Notes under the pieces: model-generated
What the model was told of the DNA's origin: nothing
Database searches by the model: none
The model's input: the letters and a program-made list of their open reading frames with translations, nothing else
Assembly (NCBI GenBank): GCA_044439985.1
Contig: JBITAG010000127.1
Location: 1 to 31,493, forward strand
Source of the DNA: JAJRXR01 sp044439985
GTDB lineage: Bacteria; Planctomycetota; Phycisphaerae; Phycisphaerales; UBA1924
Direction: 5' to 3'
DNA length: 31,493 bases
Made by a program: the position numbers and the translations under genes
In this document: positions 16,286-21,858 of the stretch, piece by piece
How positions within the stretch are numbered: the stretch's first letter is position 1
How the letters are laid out: each line of letters opens with the position of its first letter

Positions 16286-17380
16286 TCAGCCCTCGGCCTT
16301 GAACATCTCCAGGCGTTCGGCCATCTCCTCGCGTCCCTGCTCGCCCTCGGGGGTGAGTTCGAGCGCCTTGGTCTGGGTCTTGATCGCGCCCGCCACGTCG
16401 CCCGTCTTGAACTGCGCCAGGGCGTAGGTGTCCAGGATGCCCGCGTCCTTCCACTCGGTCAGCTCCGCGGCCCGGTGGGCGAGCCGCTTGGCGAACTCGA
16501 AGTCGCGGTGCTGGACGCGCTCGTTGTCGAGCACGGGCCAGGCCAGGGCGTTCAGGTACATCGCGTTGTCGGCGAACGTCTGGGCGGCCAGGGCGCTGCC
16601 GATCTTGTACGCCTTCTTCGCCTCCTCGGCGTCCGGGTTCATGATCCCCATCGCGAAGGCCCGGTACCCGGCCTGGGCGATCGTCTGCTCGCGCAGCTCC
16701 TTCGCCGCGGCATCCATGTCGTACTCGCCCGCGACGATCTGCTCGAGGGGCTTGTCCATGTTCATCGGGTGCCCGACCCAGGCGATCTCGCCCTCCCCGT
16801 TGACAATGAAGGCGGCGGGGATGCCGTCCTGCCCGGCGGGCTTGAGCCAGGTCTTGGACATCTTCTCGCCGTCCTCGACCGCGACCGTGTAGGACATCTT
16901 CTTGCCCTGGCGTTTGACGAACTCGGTCACGCGTTCGATGCGCTCGCCCTGAGACTCACCCTTCTTGGTGTCCCAGACGTTGACGCCCATGAACGTCACG
17001 TCGTCCTTCATCTCCTTCTGCAGCTCGGAGAGGTGAGGGAACGCCTTGATGCAGGGCCCGCACCAGGTGGCCCAGAACTCGACGACGTAGGTGTGCCCCT
17101 TCTCGAACTCCGCGACGGACTCGCCCTTGACGAAATGGGCCAGCTCCAGCTTCGGGGCGTCGGCGCCGAGCCACAGCTCCGGGGTCTTGACGTTCGGGAG
17201 CAGCTCCTCCAGGTTCGCGCAGCACGCCTTGGCGCAGTCCTCACCGCAGGCCTGCCTTTCGGCGCAGCATGCCATGGCACAGTCCTCCCCGCAGTCGGGA
17301 CCGGCGCCCAGGGCCGGGGTCGCGAAGAAGGCGGCGGCCGCGAGCAGGGTCGCGGGAACAGCGGTGGCGCGTCGGGTCAT
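16286..17380 (-). CDS. Secreted TlpA-like thioredoxin with duplicated Cys-rich motif
   Basis: A protein of 364 residues. AAGGAG (17387-17392) lies six bases before the ATG. A signal peptide (residues 1-26, cleavage near ALGA) exports it. Residues 30-54 hold two copies of CGEDCAxACC (Cys 30, 34, 38, 39 and 45, 49, 53, 54). Residues about 66-215 are a TlpA/ResA-type thioredoxin fold with the active site FWATWCGPCIKAFPHL (Cys 107 and 110), FMGVNVWD, and a cis-Pro loop near GIPAAFIVNGEGEIAWVGHP. The rest is helical with tetratricopeptide character (NALAWPVLDNERVQ, DTYALAQFKTGDVAGAIKTQ). The predicted role is a periplasmic thiol-disulphide reductase; the Cys pairs suggest metal binding or electron relay but this is inference. 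It is probably transcribed alone. Confidence 0.85.
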   Translation of the reverse strand: MTRRATAVPATLLAAAAFFATPALGAGPDCGEDCAMACCAERQACGEDCAKACCANLEELLPNVKTPELWLGADAPKLELAHFVKGESVAEFEKGHTYVVEFWATWCGPCIKAFPHLSELQKEMKDDVTFMGVNVWDTKKGESQGERIERVTEFVKRQGKKMSYTVAVEDGEKMSKTWLKPAGQDGIPAAFIVNGEGEIAWVGHPMNMDKPLEQIVAGEYDMDAAAKELREQTIAQAGYRAFAMGIMNPDAEEAKKAYKIGSALAAQTFADNAMYLNALAWPVLDNERVQHRDFEFAKRLAHRAAELTEWKDAGILDTYALAQFKTGDVAGAIKTQTKALELTPEGEQGREEMAERLEMFKAEG

Positions 17381-17515
17381 GTGATGCTCCTTGATGGGTT
17401 CGCCCCGCGAATCGGGGGCGGGCGTCGCGATCCGGTCGCCACGCCGTTGGGTCTGGATGCAGGCTCAGCGCCGAGCCTCCCCTCACCCAACAGCCTACAC
17501 GCCGGCTTTGTTGCG

Positions 17516-17538
17516 GGGGCGCAGGATTCTGGCGCCCC
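17516..17538 (-). terminator. Hairpin downstream of the ACT-domain gene
   Basis: GGGGCGC (17516-17522) pairs with GCGCCCC (17532-17538) around a nine-base loop, 23 bases after the ACT-domain gene stop on the minus strand. There is no T-run, so the call is tentative. Confidence 0.35.
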
Positions 17539-17561
17539 GGCCCACTTCGGCGGGTGGCGGG

Positions 17562-18041
17562 TTAGGTGTCTGTCGGAAGATCCGCCTCGCCGAACAATCG
17601 GAAACCCTTGCGCCGGAGGATCTGTCCGGCCAGCGTGGGGTCGTCCACGGCCAGCGCGATGGTCGCCGAGCCGTTGGGCTTGACCATCAGGGGATACGCG
17701 AAGTGGATGTTCAGCTCGGCCCCCAGAAGGCTCAGGCACATGCTCGAGAGGGTGTGCCCCTCCCCCAGTTCGACCACCAGCACGTCGTGCTCGGAGAAGG
17801 GGAGCCCGTCCTCACGCAGCAGCTTCTTGGCCATCTGGGCTTTGTTGGCGATGATGCGGACGACGGCGTGGTCGGAGGCCTCGTGCACCGAGATCGCGCA
17901 GATCTGGCAGGGCGACTCCTCGAAGTTCTCGACCAGGTCCAGGAGCTTGCCGACCTTGTTGGAGAGGAAGACGCTGAACTGCGTCACGGTCGGCGGCGCA
18001 AACCCACGCGCGGTCTCGGGCGACACGGCCTCGCTGCTCAT
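17562..18041 (-). CDS. Tandem ACT-domain protein
   Basis: A protein of 159 residues from the ATG at 18041, with AAGGGA at 18046-18051; an upstream in-frame start would add 22 residues but has no better ribosome site. Residues about 18-85 form one ACT domain (VTQFSVFLSNKVGKLLDLVE, ICAISVHEASDHAVVRIIAN) and about 90-150 a second (HTLSSMCLSLLGAELNIHFA, YPLMVKPNGSATIALAVDDP). ACT domains bind small ligands, usually amino acids, and pair up to regulate enzymes. This protein has no catalytic or DNA-binding part, so it is probably a stand-alone sensor acting on another protein. It lies downstream of the isc operon terminator and is therefore likely to have its own promoter in 18042-18210, which I could not locate. 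Confidence 0.8.
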   Translation of the reverse strand: MSSEAVSPETARGFAPPTVTQFSVFLSNKVGKLLDLVENFEESPCQICAISVHEASDHAVVRIIANKAQMAKKLLREDGLPFSEHDVLVVELGEGHTLSSMCLSLLGAELNIHFAYPLMVKPNGSATIALAVDDPTLAGQILRRKGFRLFGEADLPTDT

Positions 18042-18213
18042 CAATTCCCTTCCCTGCGACAACCACGCCGGCACGGACCCCGGCACACCGCCGAAACGTC
18101 CGCTCACCCCTCAGACCCCGGGAAGGACACCCACCCCGAGAAGACGTCCATGCTCCTCCGCGCCAACGCCCAATGTACCAACGCGAATCACCCCCGGACA
18201 ACCTCCGAGCAAG

Positions 18214-18238
18214 AAAAAACACGCCCCCGGGGGCGTGT
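18214..18238 (-). terminator. Strong intrinsic terminator of the iron-sulphur operon
   Basis: ACACGCCCCC (18219-18228) and GGGGGCGTGT (18229-18238) form a perfect 20-base palindrome. On the minus strand it is followed by TTTTT (18218-18214) and CTT. It lies 32 bases downstream of the iscA-type gene stop, so it ends the iscS-iscU-DUF4260-iscA transcript. Confidence 0.88.
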
Positions 18239-18269
18239 CCATGGCGAATCAGACGAGTCCGTCAGGGGG

Positions 18270-18632
18270 TCAGACCGCGAAACTCGACCCGCACCCGCAG
18301 GAGGTGGTCGCGTTCGGGTTGGAGAACACGAAGCCGCGCCCCATGATCTCGTCCTTGAAGTCCACCGTCGTCCCCGACAGGTAGAGCAGGCTCTTGGGGT
18401 CGCAGATGATCTTCACCCCGTGCTGCTCGAAGACCTCGTCCGAGTCCTTCTGCGTCTCGGTCAGGTCCAGGATGTAGCTGAAGCCGGAGCAGCCGCCCCC
18501 CTTGACGCCCACGCGCAGGCGAACCTTCTCGGCGTCGAGGTCCTGCTCGGCGACGATCTTCTTCACCTCGCGGGCGGCGCCCTCGGTCAGGATGATGTCG
18601 CTCTGCGTCGCGGTGTCGGTCTGGCTGGTCAT
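18270..18632 (-). CDS. A-type iron-sulphur cluster carrier (HesB/IscA/ErpA family)
   Basis: A protein of 120 residues from ATG 18632, with GGAGC (18639-18643) six bases upstream. It accepts a cluster from the IscU scaffold and passes it to client enzymes. The family pattern is complete: ILTEGAAREVKKIV, LRVGVKGGGCSGFSYILDL with Cys 48, then the carboxy-terminal SCGCG with Cys 112 and 114. The extended acidic VFEQHGVKIICDPKSLLYLS region is typical. It is the last gene of a minus-strand operon that also carries iscS and iscU. The sequence does not separate IscA from ErpA or SufA, so I give no symbol. Confidence 0.93.
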   Translation of the reverse strand: MTSQTDTATQSDIILTEGAAREVKKIVAEQDLDAEKVRLRVGVKGGGCSGFSYILDLTETQKDSDEVFEQHGVKIICDPKSLLYLSGTTVDFKDEIMGRGFVFSNPNATTSCGCGSSFAV

Positions 18633-18671
18633 CTCGTTGCTCCGATGCGGTTCAAATGATTCTACGCACCC

Positions 18672-18700
18672 GCGGGGTCCCGGGTTCGAGCCGACCCCGC
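18672..18700 (-). other. Hairpin in the DUF4260-iscA gap
   Basis: GCGGGGTC (18672-18679) pairs with GACCCCGC (18693-18700) around a 13-base loop, touching the DUF4260 stop codon. It could be a processing site that sets the ratio of the two halves of the isc operon. Its loop resembles a tRNA T-loop, but no tRNA is present. Confidence 0.35.
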
Positions 18701-19083
18701 TAGACGCGTCCCAGGTGGGAATCACGGAATCCCGTCGCGTACTTGAGCCCGAACCCGAGCATCCGGTCCATGCCCGTATGTCCGAGAATCACCAGGCCGG
18801 TCATGGTGAGCCACGCGGGCCCCCCGATCAGGGCGACGCCGGCGAGGGGCGCCCCGAGCAGATAGGTGTGGAAGGTGTTGTAGGTCGCCGCGCCGATTCG
18901 GGGGCCGAAGGCGTACCCGAACATCGAGAGATCCGGCCCGATCAGGACGCACAGCGCGATCCACCACGGGGCGTCGAGTCGGAAGAGCGCCACCCCGCTC
19001 CCGAGCAGAACCACCAGCCCCTCCAACGCCAGGACGACCCGCGGCGCGGACGGGCCCGGACGATGAGCGGCTGACCCGTTCAC
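18700..19083 (-). CDS. DUF4260 membrane protein coupled to iscU
   Basis: A protein of 127 residues starting at GTG 19083, whose GTGA overlaps the iscU stop codon by four bases, so the two are probably translationally coupled. Four hydrophobic segments are visible (VVLALEGLVVLLGSGVALF, WWIALCVLIGPDLSMFGYAF, GAPLAGVALIGGPAWLTMTG and a weaker one). The diagnostic DUF4260 pattern is TYNTFHTYLLG followed by LVILGHTGMDRMLGFGLKYA and TGFRDSHLGR; the invariant His, Asp and Arg look like a buried functional site. Its biochemical role is not known. The position between iscU and the IscA-type gene is unusual and may be chance hitch-hiking or a real link to iron or sulphur handling. Confidence 0.8.
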   Translation of the reverse strand: MNGSAAHRPGPSAPRVVLALEGLVVLLGSGVALFRLDAPWWIALCVLIGPDLSMFGYAFGPRIGAATYNTFHTYLLGAPLAGVALIGGPAWLTMTGLVILGHTGMDRMLGFGLKYATGFRDSHLGRV

Positions 19084-19487
19084 GAGGCGTCGAGGCCGTT
19101 CTTCTTCTTGTAGTCCGCGATCGCGGCCCGGATCGCGTCCTCGGCGAGCACGGAACAGTGGATCTTGACCGGGGGGAGGCTCAGCTCCTCGACGATCTGC
19201 GTGTTCTTGATCTGCAGCCCCTCGTCCACGGTGCGTCCCTTGAGCCACTCGGTGGCGAGGGAGGAGGAGGCGATCGCCGAGCCGCACCCGAAGCACTTGA
19301 ACTTCGCGTCCTCGATGTTGCCCTGCTCGTCCACCTTGATCTGGAGTTGCATCACGTCGCCGCACTCGGGCGCGCCGACCACGCCCACACCGACGTCCTT
19401 GCGCTTCTTGACTTCCTCGGTGGTTCCGAAGTTGCCGACGTTGCGCGGCTTCTCGTAGTGCTCGATGACTTTTTCGCTGTACGCCAT
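19080..19487 (-). CDS. iscU: Iron-sulphur cluster assembly scaffold IscU
   Basis: A protein of 135 residues. AAGGAG (19494-19499) lies six bases before the ATG. It is the scaffold on which IscS-derived sulphur and iron are built into a cluster. The three ligand cysteines are in APECGD (Cys 42), KCFGCGSAIASSS (Cys 65) and LPPVKIHCSVLAEDAI (Cys 111). The start MAYSEKVIEHYEKPRNVG is also classical. The LPPVK motif is the binding site for the HscA/DnaK-type chaperone, so it is a true ISC-type scaffold rather than SufU. It lies 31 bases after iscS in the same operon. Confidence 0.96.
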   Translation of the reverse strand: MAYSEKVIEHYEKPRNVGNFGTTEEVKKRKDVGVGVVGAPECGDVMQLQIKVDEQGNIEDAKFKCFGCGSAIASSSLATEWLKGRTVDEGLQIKNTQIVEELSLPPVKIHCSVLAEDAIRAAIADYKKKNGLDAS

Positions 19488-19518
19488 GTCAGGCTCCTTG
19501 CCTGTGAAATGTTCTGAC

Positions 19519-20760
19519 TCAGTGCGCCTGCCACTCGATCTTCGACACGTCGATGCCTTCCTTGTGCATGTCGTAGAGCGGGCTCAGGTCGCGCAGCTTG
19601 TTGACCGCTTCGACGATCTTGTTGGCGGCGAAGTCCACCTCTTCCTCGGTGGTCCAACGCCCGAGGCTGATACGCAGCGAGCTGTGCGCCAGATCGTCGC
19701 CCACACCCAGGCCCTTGAGGACGTAGCTCGGCTCGAGGCTCGCGCTCGTGCAGGCGCTGCCCGAACTCATCGCGATCTCCTTGGTCGCCATCATCAGGCT
19801 CTCGCCCTCCACGAAGCCGAAGGAGATGTTGCTCAGGTGGGGCATGCGCCGTTCGGCGTGCCCGTTGATCTGCACCACGTCGAGCGCCTCGGTCACGCGC
19901 TGCTCGATCCGCTTGCGAAGGGCCAGGAGCCGATCCCGTTCGGCGTCCATCTCCTGCGCGCACAGCTCGCACGCCTTGCCCAGCCCGACGATGCCCGGCA
20001 CGTTCAGCGTGCCCGAGCGGAAGCCGCGCTCCTGCCCCCCGCCCTCCTGGAGCGGGACGAGCCGGACCCGCGGGCGCCGGCGACGCACGTAGAGCGCGCC
20101 CACCCCCTTGGGCCCGTAGATCTTGTGCCCGCTCATCGAGAGCAGGTCCACGTTGTCCGCGTTGACATCCGTGGGCGCCTTGCCGACCCACTGTGTCGCG
20201 TCGGTGTGGAAGATGACGTTCTTCTCGTGGCAGAGAGCGCCGATCTCGGGGATCTCGTTGATCGTCCCGATCTCGTTGTTGGCCCACATGATCGTCACGA
20301 GGATCGTGTCCTCGCGCATCGCGTCCTCAACCATCTGCCTCGTGATCACCCCGTCCGGGCCCGGCTCGAGGTACGTCACCTCGAACCCTTCCTTCTGGAG
20401 CCGCTTGCACGGGTCGAGCACCGCCTTGTGCTCGATGATGTCGGTGATGATGTGCCCCCGCGGCTTGCCCTCTCCCGGGCCGGCCTTCTGGTACATCTGG
20501 GCGGCGCCCTTGATCGCGATGTTGTTGCTCTCGGTCGCCCCGGAGGTGAAGATGATCTCCTTCCGGTCGGCGCCGAGCAGCGACGCCACCTGGCGACGGG
20601 CGGCGTCCACCGCGTCCTCGGCCTCCCACCCGAAGCTGTGATTGCGCGAGCCCGGGTTCCCGAACTTCTCGGTGAAATACGGCAGCATCGCCTCGACGAC
20701 CCGCGGGTCGCACCGGGTCGTCGCCGCGTGATCCATGTAGATGGGCAGGTTCAGCGTCAT
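19519..20760 (-). CDS. iscS: Cysteine desulfurase IscS (NifS family)
   Basis: A protein of 413 residues from ATG 20760, with GGAGA (20769-20773) eight bases upstream. It removes sulphur from L-cysteine using pyridoxal phosphate and hands it to IscU. Visible marks are YMDHAATTRCDPRVVEAM, FTSGATESNNIAIKG, ITDIIEHKAVLDPC, WANNEIGTINEIPEIG, FHTDATQWVGK, the cofactor lysine in SMSGHKIYGPKGVGALYV (about residue 210) and the catalytic cysteine loop MSSGSACTSASLEPS (about residue 336), followed by LRISLGRWTTEEEVD. The loop is of the long group I type. It is first in the operon iscS-iscU-DUF4260-iscA; no IscR, HscA, HscB or ferredoxin gene lies in the window. Confidence 0.96.
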   Translation of the reverse strand: MTLNLPIYMDHAATTRCDPRVVEAMLPYFTEKFGNPGSRNHSFGWEAEDAVDAARRQVASLLGADRKEIIFTSGATESNNIAIKGAAQMYQKAGPGEGKPRGHIITDIIEHKAVLDPCKRLQKEGFEVTYLEPGPDGVITRQMVEDAMREDTILVTIMWANNEIGTINEIPEIGALCHEKNVIFHTDATQWVGKAPTDVNADNVDLLSMSGHKIYGPKGVGALYVRRRRPRVRLVPLQEGGGQERGFRSGTLNVPGIVGLGKACELCAQEMDAERDRLLALRKRIEQRVTEALDVVQINGHAERRMPHLSNISFGFVEGESLMMATKEIAMSSGSACTSASLEPSYVLKGLGVGDDLAHSSLRISLGRWTTEEEVDFAANKIVEAVNKLRDLSPLYDMHKEGIDVSKIEWQAH

Positions 20761-20798
20761 TCGCTCGGTCTCCAGTCGGCGCACAGGCGCCCCCGATT

Positions 20799-20816
20799 CA
20801 GGAGGTCAAACTCCTG
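20799..20816. promoter_or_regulatory. Candidate operator in the AT-rich iscS upstream region
   Basis: CAGGAG (20799-20804) and CTCCTG (20811-20816) form a perfect inverted repeat with a six-base centre, 39 bases upstream of the iscS start. The adjoining 20813-20850 is markedly AT-rich for this window (it contains GTTATCTTAGAATCATTCC), as expected of a promoter. A repressor of the Rrf2/IscR kind is a possibility, but the half-sites do not match the published E. coli IscR motifs. Confidence 0.35.
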
Positions 20817-20875
20817 TTATCTTAGAATCATTCCATCAAATCATAGGGCCCGAACCGTGGGGGCAAGCCGGGCCC

Positions 20876-21319
20876 TCACTCCGCCGGGCGGACGTACCGG
20901 AGCAGCACGCGGTTCCCCGTCTCGTTGTGCGAGACGTCGGTCATGTAGGCCCGCATGAGCATGATGCCCCGCCCCGAGGGGAGGGCGAGGTTCTCGTCGA
21001 GTGTCGGGTCCGGGACCTCTTGGGGATCGAACCCGGGGCCCTGGTCCTCCACGCTGATGAAGACCTCGTCCCGGGCCACCGCGTACTCCACGCGGACCTC
21101 GAGGTCCTCGCCGAGCCCCTTGTGCCCGTGGTGGAACGCGTTCATGAGCGCCTCTTCAAAGGCGAGTTTGATCGCGAACCGGGCCGGCTTGGGGTAGCCC
21201 GCCTCCTCGACCGCCTCCATGAGCGCGTTCTGGAGCGCGTCGATCCGCTCGCGGTCGTGAGGCAGGCTCACGCGCACGGTCTCGGCGGGTCCCGGGTTGG
21301 CGCCGTTGCGGGTACTCAT
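20876..21319 (-). CDS. RsbW-like anti-sigma factor / serine kinase (HATPase fold)
   Basis: A protein of 147 residues. The GHKL ATPase boxes are visible: N box AFEEALMNAFHHGHKG, G1 box VEDQGPGFDPQEV, and G2 box SGRGIMLMRAYM. Such small ATPases bind and hold a sigma factor or a response partner and phosphorylate their STAS antagonist. The gene starts 15 bases after the STAS gene stop, the usual rsbV-rsbW arrangement. No strong ribosome site precedes the ATG, so translation may be coupled to the upstream gene. The sigma factor in this window (14066-15031) is of the primary type and is not an obvious target; the true partner is not identifiable here. Confidence 0.88.
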   Translation of the reverse strand: MSTRNGANPGPAETVRVSLPHDRERIDALQNALMEAVEEAGYPKPARFAIKLAFEEALMNAFHHGHKGLGEDLEVRVEYAVARDEVFISVEDQGPGFDPQEVPDPTLDENLALPSGRGIMLMRAYMTDVSHNETGNRVLLRYVRPAE

Positions 21320-21334
21320 GCGGCGGGTGCGGGC

Positions 21335-21691
21335 TCAGGCAAAGGCCTTGAGCGCGTCGTCGGTGGTCTCGTGGATGTCGAAGAGCTTGTTGAGGCGTGT
21401 GATCATGAACACCTCGTAGATCTGCGGGTCGATGTTGGCCAGGCGCAGGGCGCCTCCCTTGCTCTTGACCTTGTTGTTGATCGTGATCAGGGCGCCCAGG
21501 GCCGCTGACGAGAGGTGGTCCACGTTCGAGAAGCTCAGCAGCAGGTTGGGGACGCTGGCCTGATCGATGATCTCGGCGATCTCCTCACCGATGGCCTGGA
21601 TGTTGGCCTCGTCGAGGATGTTTCGATCGACGAACTCGATCTGGGTGACCCCATCGATGGATTGGACACGGAGTCGTGATTCGGCCGCCAT
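21335..21691 (-). CDS. RsbV-like anti-sigma factor antagonist (STAS domain)
   Basis: A protein of 118 residues with GGAGG (21697-21701) five bases upstream of the ATG. It is a single STAS domain: VTQIEFVDRNILDEANIQAI, NLLLSFSNVDHLSSAALGAL, then ALRLANIDPQIYEVFMITRL. The phosphorylated serine of the family corresponds to one of the two serines in HLSSAALG (about residues 60-61). In the unphosphorylated state such proteins sequester the RsbW-like kinase and free its target. The gene is the first of the two-gene unit with 20876-21319. Confidence 0.92.
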   Translation of the reverse strand: MAAESRLRVQSIDGVTQIEFVDRNILDEANIQAIGEEIAEIIDQASVPNLLLSFSNVDHLSSAALGALITINNKVKSKGGALRLANIDPQIYEVFMITRLNKLFDIHETTDDALKAFA

Positions 21692-21748
21692 GGGCGCCTC
21701 CGGTGCGTGGTGGTCCGCGGGTTCCCGGCACGTCGCGGGCTGGCTGAG

Positions 21749-21778
21749 ACTATAGAGGCGCCGGGGGTCTGGCGTCGA
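21749..21778 (-). promoter_or_regulatory. Candidate promoter of the rsbV-rsbW-like pair
   Basis: On the minus strand TCGACG (21778-21773) and TATAGT (21754-21749) are separated by 18 bases, matching the sigma-70 -35 and -10 hexamers at four and five positions. They lie about 58 bases before the start of the STAS gene. No other TATA-like hexamer stands out in this gap. Confidence 0.45.
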
Positions 21779-21792
21779 GACGCGCGGGCGCC

Positions 21793-21828
21793 AACAAGAA
21801 ACCGGCGCCGGGGAGGGCCCCGACGCCG
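21793..21828 (-). terminator. Intrinsic terminator of the secretin gene
   Basis: The arms 21799-21811 and 21816-21828 pair with one internal mismatch (12 of 13), giving ACCGGCG...CGCCGGT at the base. On the minus strand the stem is followed by TTTCTTGTTG. It starts 31 bases after the secretin stop codon. Confidence 0.75.
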
Positions 21829-21858
21829 GTGGTGGCGACCTGGATGATGTCCCCCGGA

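Noticed and set aside
18672..18705. tRNA-like T-loop (GGGTTCGAGCC) followed by CCCCGC
   Set aside because: The T-stem does not pair properly (a G opposite G at the second position), and there is no D arm, anticodon arm or matching acceptor 5' strand about 70 bases upstream; that region codes for the IscA-type protein.
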